64,000 bases of DNA from Rhodococcus sp. SMB37 (lineage in GTDB: Bacteria; Actinomycetota; Actinomycetes; Mycobacteriales; Mycobacteriaceae), in NCBI RefSeq assembly GCF_004345605.1, contig NZ_SLVY01000015.1:1-64000 (forward strand), written 5' to 3'. Numbering within the stretch: the first letter of the stretch is position 1; the number at the start of each line of letters is the position of its first letter. This document shows positions 10,613-18,868 of the stretch, piece after piece. The notes under the pieces are model-generated. The model made no database searches, had not been told where the DNA came from, and worked only from the letters and a program-made list of their open reading frames with translations. Position numbers and translations under genes: made by a program.

Positions 10613-11394
10613 GCGTGGTGTGTGTGACGGGTACCTCGACCGATGTCGGGAAGACCGTGGCGACCGCCGCGCTGGCCTCGCTCGCGCTGGCGTCGGGCAA
10701 GACCGTGGCGGTGTGCAAACCCGCGCAGACAGGTGTGGCAGACGGGCACCCCGGAGATCTGCACGAGATCGAGCGGCTCACCGGGTCGTGCGTCGATGTC
10801 CTCGAGCTCGCCCGCTACCCGGACCCGCTCGCGCCCGACACCGCCGCGCGCCGAAGCGGTCGCCCGCTCCTCGAACTCGCCGGGGTCGTGCGTGCCATCA
10901 GGGATCTCGACGCGACCCACGACCTCACCCTCGTCGAAGGAGCCGGGGGCGTGCTCGTGCGACTCGGCGCCGACGGATTCACCCTCGCAGACGTCGCGGC
11001 CGCGCTGAACGCACCCACGGTGATCGTGGTGGCGTCAGGCCTCGGCACCCTCAATCACACCGCGCTCACCGCCTCGGCACTGCGTGCGGCCGGTGTGGAC
11101 TGCGCCGGTGTGATCGTGGGATCGTGGCCGGACGAACCGGATCTTGCGGAACGCTGCAATCTCGATGACCTGCCCGACGTCGCGGGGATTCCGGTGCTCG
11201 GCCGCATCCCGGCAGGCAGCGGCGCGCTCACGCAGGACGAGTTCCACACCGGCGCGCGGACATGGTTGCCGGACTTCGAACCTCGGACTCACGGTCCGGT
11301 TCATTCCGGCTTGTGCGCAAGAACACGGAAGCAATTGCCGCCCAGACCGGTTCGATCGACGCTGTCGATCACGAAGCCCGTGTCCTCGAGGTAG
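10609..11394 (+). CDS. bioD: dethiobiotin synthetase
   Basis: BioD closes the ureido ring of DAPA to give dethiobiotin in an ATP- and CO2-dependent step. GTSTDVGKT (P-loop, residues about 6-14), KPAQTGV and [11 protein letters not shown] are present. The GTG at 10609 overlaps the bioF stop. The family normally ends about where GARTWLPDF occurs (near residue 224). Here the frame stays open for about 37 further residues of Arg/Pro/Ser-rich sequence, running 94 bases into the convergent methyltransferase gene. The catalytic part is complete, so the enzyme should work; the tail may be a lost stop codon. Confidence 0.93.
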   Translation: MSVVCVTGTSTDVGKTVATAALASLALASGKTVAVCKPAQTGVADGHPGDLHEIERLTGSCVDVLELARYPDPLAPDTAARRSGRPLLELAGVVRAIRDLDATHDLTLVEGAGGVLVRLGADGFTLADVAAALNAPTVIVVASGLGTLNHTALTASALRAAGVDCAGVIVGSWPDEPDLAERCNLDDLPDVAGIPVLGRIPAGSGALTQDEFHTGARTWLPDFEPRTHGPVHSGLCARTRKQLPPRPVRSTLSITKPVSSR

Positions 11395-11933
11395 GGGACA
11401 GGGTTTCGCACGAGATGATCGGCCATGAGTCTCAGAGTCAGTGGCTCGATCGCGCGCATGAACCAGGTCAGGACCGGATTGGTGGAGGGTCCGTGCTCGA
11501 CGAGCACGAATCGTCCTCCCGGTACGAGGACCCGCATGGCTTCGGCGCTGGCCGCTGCGGGATCGGGGATCGTGCAATAGGACAGGGTCGAGACGACGGT
11601 GTCGACGGATTCGGCCGCGAGATCCAACGCCTGGACGTCCCCGCGTCGTACCTCGCAGTGCGTGAGCCGGTGATCGGCGATGCGCTGCTGTGCGTGCGCG
11701 AGCATGCCCGCGGACAGGTCGATCCCGGTCACCGCAGTCACGTCGGGTCCGTACAGCGGAAGATTCAGCCCGGTACCGACTGCGATCTCGAGGACGCGAC
11801 CCGACGCGTGCCCGATGGCCCACCGGCGTGGATTTCCGAGTAGCCGCCGCTCCGAGAATCGGATCTGCCTGTCGTATTGCGCTGCCGTGGAATCGAAGAC
11901 CTCGGTGATGCGGGCGTTGTCGGGTCGAGCCAC
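11301..11933 (-). CDS. class I SAM-dependent methyltransferase
   Basis: This 210-residue methyltransferase has a Rossmann SAM site ([16 protein letters not shown], about 46-61; GIDLSAGML, about 72-80) and a [15 protein letters not shown] tail. It resembles the UbiE/phospholipid-N-methyltransferase group common in Rhodococcus and Mycobacterium. The substrate is unknown. Its 3' end overlaps bioD, and its start is divergent from the sdh operon with a CRP-type site in between. Confidence 0.85.
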   Translation of the reverse strand: MARPDNARITEVFDSTAAQYDRQIRFSERRLLGNPRRWAIGHASGRVLEIAVGTGLNLPLYGPDVTAVTGIDLSAGMLAHAQQRIADHRLTHCEVRRGDVQALDLAAESVDTVVSTLSYCTIPDPAAASAEAMRVLVPGGRFVLVEHGPSTNPVLTWFMRAIEPLTLRLMADHLVRNPVPYLEDTGFVIDSVDRTGLGGNCFRVLAHKPE

Positions 11934-11988
11934 GGATCCTCCACTCGGTGGCGCGAAACCACGCTCGGTGACAGCGAATCTGTCGTAC

Positions 11989-12004
11989 TGTGAATGGTGT
12001 CACA
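11989..12004. promoter_or_regulatory. CRP/GlxR-type cAMP receptor site
   Basis: TGTGA-ATGGTG-TCACA matches the CRP/GlxR consensus TGTGA-N6-TCACA in all ten conserved positions. It lies 49 bases before the first gene of the sdh operon and 55 bases before the divergent methyltransferase. Control of succinate dehydrogenase by cAMP receptor proteins is established in Corynebacterium (GlxR), so a role here is a reasonable inference. Confidence 0.75.
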
Positions 12005-12052
12005 TCGTGTCGGCCGGCGTCGACGTGCCGACCGCTGGGTTCGGAGGTACGG

Positions 12053-12337
12053 ATGTCCACCGAAATGCAAGAACTGCAACGGACCATCGGTCATCTGCGT
12101 CAATGCGTCGGATCGTTGCGTTCACGCTACGGCGACGCTGTCGCCGTGCAGCGGTTGGCGAACGATCTCGAACGGCTCGATATCGACGCCCACGACCTCG
12201 CCGAGCGTCCGCCGGCCGAGACTCACGTGTACTCGGGTGAACGAATCCCGGTTCCCAACGAGCCGTACGACGACTCGATGTTCCGCGGAGTGGACATGGA
12301 CGACGAGGGCCTCGGCGGTCTCCACGGAGATCGGTGA
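12053..12337 (+). CDS. Rv0250c-like conserved small protein of the sdh1 locus
   Basis: This 94-residue protein has a helical N-terminus (MSTEMQELQRTIGHLRQCV, likely coiled coil) and a C-terminal PNEPYDDSMFRGVDMDDEG segment. Both match the hypothetical protein encoded next to sdh1 in mycobacteria (Rv0250c, recognised from memory). The start at 12053 has GGAGG at 12043-12047. The GTG of the next gene overlaps its stop, so it belongs to the succinate dehydrogenase operon. Constant linkage suggests an accessory or assembly role, but no function is known. Confidence 0.8.
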   Translation: MSTEMQELQRTIGHLRQCVGSLRSRYGDAVAVQRLANDLERLDIDAHDLAERPPAETHVYSGERIPVPNEPYDDSMFRGVDMDDEGLGGLHGDR

Positions 12338-13143
12338 GCGCCCCCGCGGCGAGCGGTGTGCGGTCCGCGACCCGCGCGCGGATCGCAGCCCGAACGCTGC
12401 GTACCGACCGATGGTGGCAGACACCGCTGCTGACGGTCGTCGGTCTTCTCGCCTTTCTCGTCTACGCCACCATCCGCTCGTTCGTCCGTTCGTCCTATTA
12501 CGTCGAGGACTACCACTACCTGACGCCGTTCTACTCGCCGTGTGTGAGTGAATCGTGCGTCGAGGGGGCCCGGCATTTCGGCACCTGGGTCGGAGAGCTC
12601 CCGATGTGGATGCCCCTCGCGTTCCTGTCGTTGCCGTTTCTGCTCGGTTTCCGGCTGACCTGCTATTACTACCGCAAGGCTTACTACAGGTCGTTCTGGC
12701 TGGCACCTGCCGCATGTGCGGTTGCCGAACCGCACGCCCGCTACACGGGCGAGACACGACTTCCGCTGATCCTGCAGAACGCCCACCGGTACTTCTTCTA
12801 CGCGGGATTCGTCATCTCGCTGATCAACACGTACGACATGGTCGTCGCGTTCCAGAGTCCGAGTGGGTTCGGGTTCGGTCTCGGAAACGTGATCCTGCTG
12901 GTCAACGTGATTCTCCTGTGGGGGTACACGCTGTCGTGTCACTCGTGTCGGCACGTCACCGGAGGGCGTCTCAAACACTTCTCGAAACATCCTGTGCGGT
13001 ACAGGATCTGGACGTTCATCTCGAAGATCAACACCCGGCATATGCAGTTCGCGTGGATCACGCTGGGCACCCTGGTGATCACGGACTTCTACATCATGCT
13101 CGTGGCCAGCGGAACCATCTCGGACCTGCGGTTCGTCGGCTGA
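12334..13143 (+). CDS. succinate dehydrogenase (Sdh1-type) membrane anchor subunit
   Basis: This 269-residue protein corresponds to Rv0249c, the single fused membrane anchor of actinobacterial Sdh1. Five membrane segments are visible (about 28-48, 85-105, 145-165, 177-197 and 240-260). Several conserved histidines lie in or next to helices (QNAHRYFFY, SCHSCRHVTGG, INTRHMQF) and are candidates for heme and quinone binding. The start is the GTG at 12334, overlapping the previous stop. It works with the flavoprotein and iron-sulfur subunits downstream in the inner membrane. Confidence 0.88.
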   Translation: MSAPAASGVRSATRARIAARTLRTDRWWQTPLLTVVGLLAFLVYATIRSFVRSSYYVEDYHYLTPFYSPCVSESCVEGARHFGTWVGELPMWMPLAFLSLPFLLGFRLTCYYYRKAYYRSFWLAPAACAVAEPHARYTGETRLPLILQNAHRYFFYAGFVISLINTYDMVVAFQSPSGFGFGLGNVILLVNVILLWGYTLSCHSCRHVTGGRLKHFSKHPVRYRIWTFISKINTRHMQFAWITLGTLVITDFYIMLVASGTISDLRFVG

Positions 13144-13186
13144 CCACTCGTCGGACACACACGTAATGAGGCAGGGGAGGGTACGG

Positions 13187-15118
13187 ATGGTGGAAGTCGA
13201 ACGGCACAGGGTCGACGTGGTGGTGATCGGGGCCGGCGGAGCCGGACTACGCGCGGTCATCGAAGCCCGTCAACGCGGGCTTTCCGTCGCTGTGGTGTGC
13301 AAGTCGCTGTTCGGCAAGGCCCACACCGTCATGGCAGAGGGCGGATGTGCGGCCGCGATGGGCAACGCCAACCCGCACGACTCGTGGCAGGTGCACTTTC
13401 AGGACACGATGCGCGGTGGCAAGTTCCTCAACAACTGGCGAATGGCCGAACTGCACGCGCGAGAAGCTCCCGACCGGGTGTGGGAACTGGAAACCTACGG
13501 TGCGTTGTTCGACCGCACGCCCGACGGGCGCATCAGCCAGCGTAACTTCGGTGGGCACACCTACCCACGCCTCGCGCACGTCGGCGATCGCACCGGCCTC
13601 GAACTGATTCGCACCATGCAGCAGAAGATCGTGTCGTTGCAGCAGGAGGATCACGCCGAGTACGGCGACTACGAGGCCCGCGTGAAGGTCTACGCCGAAT
13701 GTACGATCACCGAGCTGCTGAAGGATCCCGAGGGGCGCATCGCCGGAGCCTTCGGATACTGGCGCGAGTCCGGGCGGTTCGTGTTGTTCGAGGCTCCCGC
13801 TGTCGTCGTGGCAACCGGCGGTATCGGCAAGTCCTGGAAGGTGACGTCCAACTCGTGGGAGTACACGGGCGACGGGCACGCACTCGCGCTTCGAGCGGGC
13901 GCGGCACTGATCAACATGGAGTTCGTCCAGTTCCATCCCACCGGCATGATCTGGCCACCCAGCGTGAAGGGGATTCTCGTCACCGAAGGCGTGCGCGGAG
14001 ACGGCGGGGTCCTGAAGAACACCGACGGGGATCGCTTCATGTTCTCGTACATCCCGCCGGTGTTCAAAGGCCAGTACGCCGAAACGGAGGAAGAAGCCGA
14101 CCGCTGGTACGACGATCAGGAGAACAATCGCCGCACACCCGACCTGCTGCCGCGCGACGAGGTGGCCCGCGCCATCAACTCCGAGGTCAAGGAAGGGCGG
14201 GGGACACCCCACGGCGGGGTCTTCCTCGACATCGCATCCCGGATGCCCGCGACCGAGATCATGCGGCGATTGCCATCGATGCACCACCAGTTCAAAGAAC
14301 TCGCCGACGTCGACATCACCGCCGAGCCGATGGAGGTCGGACCCACCTGCCACTATGTCATGGGTGGGATCGAGGTCGATCCCGATACCGGTGCCGCATC
14401 AGTGCCGGGTCTGTTCGCCGCCGGGGAGTGTTCCGGAGGAATGCACGGGTCGAACCGGCTCGGCGGCAACTCGCTGTCGGACCTGTTGGTGTTCGGCCGG
14501 CGCGCGGGCCTCGGCGCAGCCGATTACGTGCTGGGGCTGAATGCGCGGCCGGCAGTCAGGGCCGCCGATGTCGAGGCGGCGTCGCGCGTCGCATTGTCTC
14601 CCTTCGGCGCGGCCGACGACGTGCTCGATGATTCCGGCGCAGTCGAGAATCCGTACACCCTGCACACCGAGTTGCAGCAGTCGATGCACGACCTCGTTGG
14701 CATCATCCGCCGCGCCGACGAGATCGAGCGCGCACTGGACGAACTGCAGACGCTGCGCGCACGGATTCGCCACGTCGCGGTGGAGGGACATCGGCAGTTC
14801 AATCCCGGCTGGCACCTCGCGGTCGACCTGCGCAACATGCTTCTGGTGTGCGAATGTGTGGCCGAATCTGCCTTGCAGCGCACCGAAAGTCGCGGTGGCC
14901 ACACCCGCGACGACCATCCGTCGATGGACCCGCAGTGGCGTCGCACTCTCCTGGTGTGCCGCACGAACGGCGGCGACCCCGCGATTCCCGACGTATCGGT
15001 GACCGCACAGCGGCAGGAGCCGATGCGCCCGGACCTGCTCGCACTGTTCGACATCGACGAACTCGGCAAGTACTACACCGACGAGGAGCTCGCGGACCAT
15101 CCGGGACGGAAGGGCTGA
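13187..15118 (+). CDS. sdhA: succinate dehydrogenase flavoprotein subunit (Sdh1 type)
   Basis: SdhA oxidises succinate to fumarate on covalently or tightly bound FAD. The 643-residue protein has VVVIGAGGAGLRAVIEA (FAD, near the N-terminus), HTVMAEGGCAAAMGN, FVQFHPTGMI, TEGVRGDGGVLKN and ESRGGHTRDDHP (active-site region). This sequence type matches Rv0248c. The ATG at 13187 has GGGGAGG at 13174-13180, a better start than the ATG at 13166. It is preceded by the membrane anchor and followed one base later by sdhB. Confidence 0.95.
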   Translation: MVEVERHRVDVVVIGAGGAGLRAVIEARQRGLSVAVVCKSLFGKAHTVMAEGGCAAAMGNANPHDSWQVHFQDTMRGGKFLNNWRMAELHAREAPDRVWELETYGALFDRTPDGRISQRNFGGHTYPRLAHVGDRTGLELIRTMQQKIVSLQQEDHAEYGDYEARVKVYAECTITELLKDPEGRIAGAFGYWRESGRFVLFEAPAVVVATGGIGKSWKVTSNSWEYTGDGHALALRAGAALINMEFVQFHPTGMIWPPSVKGILVTEGVRGDGGVLKNTDGDRFMFSYIPPVFKGQYAETEEEADRWYDDQENNRRTPDLLPRDEVARAINSEVKEGRGTPHGGVFLDIASRMPATEIMRRLPSMHHQFKELADVDITAEPMEVGPTCHYVMGGIEVDPDTGAASVPGLFAAGECSGGMHGSNRLGGNSLSDLLVFGRRAGLGAADYVLGLNARPAVRAADVEAASRVALSPFGAADDVLDDSGAVENPYTLHTELQQSMHDLVGIIRRADEIERALDELQTLRARIRHVAVEGHRQFNPGWHLAVDLRNMLLVCECVAESALQRTESRGGHTRDDHPSMDPQWRRTLLVCRTNGGDPAIPDVSVTAQRQEPMRPDLLALFDIDELGKYYTDEELADHPGRKG

Positions 15119-15119
15119 C

Positions 15120-15866
15120 ATGGGTTATCAAGCGGCGTTCAGGATCTGGCGCGGGGATGTCGACGGCGGCGACCTGCAGGACTACACCGTCGAGGTGAAC
15201 GAGGGCGAGGTCGTGCTCGACATCCTGCACCGACTCCAAGCCACACAGACCCCGGACCTTGCGGTGCGGTGGAACTGTAAGGCCGGTAAGTGCGGATCGT
15301 GTTCGGCCGAGGTCAACGGTCGGCCCCGGCTCACCTGCATGACCCGCATGTCGGTGTTCGATCCGGACGAGACGGTGACCGTGACCCCGATGCGGACCTT
15401 CCCGATCATCCGCGACCTCGTGACCGACGTGTCGTTCAACTACGCGAAAGCCAGGCAGATCCCTTCGTTCACCCCGCCGGCGGATCTGGCACCGGGGGAC
15501 TACCGAATGCAGCAGATCGATGTGCAGCGGTCCCAGGAATTCCGCAAATGCATCGAATGTTTCCTGTGCCAGAACGTGTGCCATGTCGTGCGTGACCACG
15601 AGGAGAACAAGGAAGCGTTCGCAGGCCCACGCTTCTTCATCCGCCTCGCTGAACTCGAGATGCATCCGCTCGATGTGGCCGACCGCCGGGATGCCGCACA
15701 GGACGAGGACGGGCTCGGGCTGTGCAACATCACCAAGTGCTGCACCGAGGTGTGTCCGGAGAACATCCACATCACCGACAACGCGATCATCCCGATGAAG
15801 GAACGCGTTGCGGGTCGCCGCTACGATCCGATTGTGTGGTTGGGTAACAAACTCTTCCGCCGCTGA
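15120..15866 (+). CDS. sdhB: succinate dehydrogenase iron-sulfur subunit
   Basis: SdhB relays electrons from FAD to quinone. The 248-residue protein has a ferredoxin-like [2Fe-2S] motif (CKAGKCGSCSAEV, with a following Cys in LTCM). It also has two C-terminal cluster motifs (CIECFLCQNVCHVV and CNITKCCTEVCPENI) for the [4Fe-4S] and [3Fe-4S] centres. It matches Rv0247c. The ATG lies one base after the sdhA stop. A GC-rich hairpin follows at 15886-15912. Confidence 0.95.
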   Translation: MGYQAAFRIWRGDVDGGDLQDYTVEVNEGEVVLDILHRLQATQTPDLAVRWNCKAGKCGSCSAEVNGRPRLTCMTRMSVFDPDETVTVTPMRTFPIIRDLVTDVSFNYAKARQIPSFTPPADLAPGDYRMQQIDVQRSQEFRKCIECFLCQNVCHVVRDHEENKEAFAGPRFFIRLAELEMHPLDVADRRDAAQDEDGLGLCNITKCCTEVCPENIHITDNAIIPMKERVAGRRYDPIVWLGNKLFRR

Positions 15867-15885
15867 CGGTGCTGGGCGACCTGCC

Positions 15886-15912
15886 CCCCGGACCGTTGGG
15901 TATCGTCCGGGG
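15886..15912 (+). terminator. hairpin after sdhB
   Basis: CCCCGGAC (15886-15893) and GTCCGGGG (15905-15912) form a perfect 8-bp stem with an 11-base loop, twenty bases after the sdhB stop. There is no T-run, as is usual in actinobacteria. It also sits close to the next start, so an operator or leader role cannot be excluded. Confidence 0.45.
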
Positions 15913-15926
15913 CGGAGGTGGCGCCC

Positions 15927-16565
15927 GTGGAGGCAAACAGGATCGACGATCTCGTCCGCGAGAGGATCGACACGATCGAACAACTCGAGGCAGCGGTCGG
16001 CGAACCGTTCCCGGCGATGAAAGAGAAGACGACGCCGTTCACGACACCGTTGATGCGCGAATTCATTGCGCAGGCGCGGTTCTTCGTACTCGCAACATCC
16101 GATGCGGCCGGAAACTGCGACAGCTCACCACGCGGAGACCTGGTCAGCACGGTGCTCTTCCCCGACGAGAAGACTCTGATCCTGCCGGATCGCCCCGGGA
16201 ACCGTCGCGCAGACTCGTACCGGAACATCCTCGAGAATCCCCATGTCGGAATTCTGTTCATCGTGCCGGGCAACGAAGAGGTCGTGCGCGTCAACGGTAC
16301 GGCGTCGTTGTCCACCGACCCGGAACTTCTCGCCGAATTGGCGATGTCCGGCAAACCTGCCCAGCTCGCGGTGATCGTGCGGGTCGACGAAGCCTACCTC
16401 CACTGCGCACGGGCGTTGCTGCGCGCGAAGGTGTGGGAGCCGTCGACGTGGCCTGATCAGGACTCCGTCCCAGCGATCCGCGACATGGTCGCGCAGCAGC
16501 ACCACCTCGACGTCTCCCAACTCGAACCTGCCCGCCAGGAGTCGTACCGCGAGTTCCTGTACTGA
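15927..16565 (+). CDS. PPOX-class FMN-dependent flavoprotein (MSMEG_1061-like)
   Basis: This 212-residue protein belongs to the pyridoxamine-phosphate-oxidase-like split-barrel family. Visible segments are ARFFVLATSDAAGNCDSSPRGD, RPGNRRADSYRNILENPHVGILFIVPG and HCARALLRAKVW. They match the actinobacterial MSMEG_1061 subgroup of FMN or F420 flavoproteins. The GTG at 15927 has GGAGG at 15914-15918; a GTG at 15918 is possible but would overlap that site. The substrate is unknown. It is convergent with the lipoprotein gene, ten bases away. Confidence 0.8.
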   Translation: MEANRIDDLVRERIDTIEQLEAAVGEPFPAMKEKTTPFTTPLMREFIAQARFFVLATSDAAGNCDSSPRGDLVSTVLFPDEKTLILPDRPGNRRADSYRNILENPHVGILFIVPGNEEVVRVNGTASLSTDPELLAELAMSGKPAQLAVIVRVDEAYLHCARALLRAKVWEPSTWPDQDSVPAIRDMVAQQHHLDVSQLEPARQESYREFLY

Positions 16566-16575
16566 CGCCCCCGCG

Positions 16576-17559
16576 TCAGGCGGTGACGCGTTCCGATATC
16601 TGCGGCAGGAGTTCCTCGAGGGCGAACGGGATCGACAGCGCCGAGTTCAGCGATATGGCATTGGCGACGTCGGAGCCGCTGTCGAGCACGAGTGCTCGTC
16701 CATCGCTCACCGCGGGAATCTGCTGGTACAGCGGATTGTCGGTCACCTCCGCGGAGTCGACGTAGATCGGCATCACGATCAGCAGATCGGCGTCGAGCAT
16801 GCCCAGATTCTCATCCGAGATCGGGACGAAGAAGTTCTCGGTCGCGGTGGCCTCGACCTCCGGATTGTTCACGAACCCGAGGTCTTGCATGAACTGCACG
16901 CGGGCGTCGCGGGAGACGTAGGCACCCCACCCGTCCGCGGTGTACGACGCCACCGTCACCGTCTTGCCCGCGAACTCCGGGTGATCGGCCGCGGCCTGTG
17001 CGAACTGCGCGTCGATGCTGCTCACCACGTCCTCGCCCATCTCGGGGACACCGAGTGCGGTCGCGACCATCGTGATCTGGTCGTCGCGCGGTGTCAGGTA
17101 CGCCGTCGCACCTTCCGGTGGGCCGACCGTCGGGGCGATCTGGGAGAGTGTGTCGTATCGTGCTTGCTCTCCCGAGCTTGCCGTGTCGAGAATCAGATCC
17201 GGCGCGAGCGCCGCGATCTGCTCGAACGACGGTTCCATGGTGCCGATGATTTCCGGTGACTCGGTGTACAGCCCCTGGGCCCAGGGGCCGATGCCGTCGC
17301 CACCGAACCCGAGCCAGTCGCTCGCCGCCACGGGTCGCACGCCGAGCGCGAGCGCGGTCTCCGCGTCGCCCCATCCGAGCGCGGCTACCCGCTCGGGTGC
17401 GGACTCGACGGTGACCTCACCGAACATGGTGTCGACGGTGGCGGGAAACGCGCCGTCCCCGGTGGCTCCGGTATCGCCGGAGGGTTCGTCGCTGCCGGAA
17501 CCACAGCCGGCCACGACCAGAGCCGCGGCGGCGATGAAGGCCGCACTTCGAAGGTTCAC
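16576..17559 (-). CDS. FecB/FepB-like iron-siderophore ABC substrate-binding lipoprotein
   Basis: This 327-residue protein has a lipoprotein signal peptide with lipobox VAGC (Cys near residue 19) and a Gly/Ser/Asp-rich linker. A periplasmic-binding-protein-2 (TroA/FecB) fold follows: VAALGWGDAETALALGVRPVA, PDLILDTASS, TVTVASYTADGWGAYVSRD, DLLIVMPIY. It is predicted to be membrane-anchored outside the cell and to deliver ferric siderophore to a permease. No permease or ATPase gene lies nearby. The start is GTG at 17559 with GAGGA upstream. A probable iron box lies 37-55 bases upstream. Confidence 0.88.
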   Translation of the reverse strand: MNLRSAAFIAAAALVVAGCGSGSDEPSGDTGATGDGAFPATVDTMFGEVTVESAPERVAALGWGDAETALALGVRPVAASDWLGFGGDGIGPWAQGLYTESPEIIGTMEPSFEQIAALAPDLILDTASSGEQARYDTLSQIAPTVGPPEGATAYLTPRDDQITMVATALGVPEMGEDVVSSIDAQFAQAAADHPEFAGKTVTVASYTADGWGAYVSRDARVQFMQDLGFVNNPEVEATATENFFVPISDENLGMLDADLLIVMPIYVDSAEVTDNPLYQQIPAVSDGRALVLDSGSDVANAISLNSALSIPFALEELLPQISERVTA

Positions 17560-17595
17560 AGGTGTCCTCGTTCCGTCGACCGAAGCCGGAGTCAG

Positions 17596-17614
17596 CTAGG
17601 TCAGGACATCCTAA
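17596..17614 (-). promoter_or_regulatory. probable IdeR/DtxR iron box
   Basis: Read on the minus strand the 19-mer TTAGGATGTCCTGACCTAG agrees with the IdeR/DtxR consensus (TTAGGTTAGSCTAACCTAA) at about 13 of 19 positions, including both outer TTAGG/CCTA arms. It lies in front of the FecB-like lipoprotein gene, a classical iron-regulated type. Iron-dependent repression is therefore likely. Confidence 0.6.
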
Positions 17615-17641
17615 CTCTGCGATCGGCATCGTTGGGGATGG

Positions 17642-18868
17642 TCAGAGAGACTGCGCCCACCTGCCGATGTCGCCGCGTTCGAGCGACAGCGCCAACAACT
17701 CCGGGAACCTGTCGGGTGTGCAGGCAAACGCCGGGATACCGAGGCCTGCCAGCGCCGCCGCGTTGTCACGGTCGAACGACGGTGCACCCTCGTCGGACAA
17801 CGCGAGCAGCACCACCACTTGAACACCCGCGTCCTTCATCGCGGCCATCCGCGTGAGCATCTCCGCGCGGATACCACCCTCGTACAGGTCGGAGATGAGA
17901 ACGAACATGGACTCGGTGGGGCGCGTGATGAGCGACTGGCTGTACGCGATCGCCCGATTGATGTCGGTACCGCCGCCGAGCTGGGTCCCGAACAGGACAT
18001 CGACCGGATCGGCCAGCTTGTCGGTCAGATCCACCACGGCCGTGTCGAACACGACCAATGATGTCCGCAGCGCCCGCATCGACGCAAGCACCGCGCCGAA
18101 CACCGACGCGTACACCACACTCGACGCCATCGACCCCGACTGGTCGATCGCCAGCACCACGTCGCGTTGCACGGCCTGCGACCGTCGTCCGTAGCCGATG
18201 AGACGCTGCGGCACCACCGTCCTGTGCTCCGGCAGGTAGTGAGCAAGGTTCGCGCGGATCGTTCGGTTCCAGTCGATGTCGCGCAGCTTCGGATTCGATG
18301 TACGTGCCGAGCGGTTCAATGCTCCGGTCACCGCGGCACGGGTGTGCTGGGCGATGCGCTCCTCGACCGCGCGGACGACCTTCTCCACCACCATCCGCGC
18401 GGTGGCCTTCGTGGTCTCGGGCATCACCCGATTGAGGCTGAGCAGCGTTCCCACGAGATGGACATCCGGTTCGACGGCATCGAGCATCTCGGGTTCGAGG
18501 AGCAGCTGGGTCAAGCCGAGTCGATTCATCGCGTCGTGCTGCATCACCTGCACGACAGAAGTGGGGAAGTAGGTGCGGATATCGCCGAGCCAGCGCGCGA
18601 CACGCGGTGCCGACGAACCGAGACCCGCACTCCGCGGGCCACTTCCTTCGGCGGAGTCGGGACGGTCGTAGAGCGCGGCGAGAGCGCCGTCCATCGCGGC
18701 ATCGCTCGACGACCCGAGGGCGCAGGTCGACTCCTGCGCGGCTTGGCCGAGGAGCAGGCGCCAGCGGCGCATTCGCTCCTGATCTGTTGTCCAAGCATCT
18801 TCCGTCAGCGCTGCATCTTCCGGTATCACCGCGTCGGACTGTTCGATGGCATTCGATGGCGTCGTCAT
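17642..18868 (-). CDS. VWA-domain protein of a MoxR/SWIM operon (YehP-like)
   Basis: This 408-residue protein has a C-terminal von Willebrand A domain. Its MIDAS motif DQSGSMASS (DxSxS) is followed by the TDINRAI threonine and an ISDLYEGG strand. The N-terminal half is helical and includes DIDWNRTIRANLAHYLPEH, a segment typical of MoxR-associated VWA proteins. The ATG at 18868 overlaps the stop of the DUF5682 gene (ATGA). It is the last gene of a five-gene overlapping operon. In characterised MoxR systems the VWA protein is the adaptor that links the ATPase to its client; the client here is unknown. Confidence 0.85.
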   Translation of the reverse strand: MTTPSNAIEQSDAVIPEDAALTEDAWTTDQERMRRWRLLLGQAAQESTCALGSSSDAAMDGALAALYDRPDSAEGSGPRSAGLGSSAPRVARWLGDIRTYFPTSVVQVMQHDAMNRLGLTQLLLEPEMLDAVEPDVHLVGTLLSLNRVMPETTKATARMVVEKVVRAVEERIAQHTRAAVTGALNRSARTSNPKLRDIDWNRTIRANLAHYLPEHRTVVPQRLIGYGRRSQAVQRDVVLAIDQSGSMASSVVYASVFGAVLASMRALRTSLVVFDTAVVDLTDKLADPVDVLFGTQLGGGTDINRAIAYSQSLITRPTESMFVLISDLYEGGIRAEMLTRMAAMKDAGVQVVVLLALSDEGAPSFDRDNAAALAGLGIPAFACTPDRFPELLALSLERGDIGRWAQSL

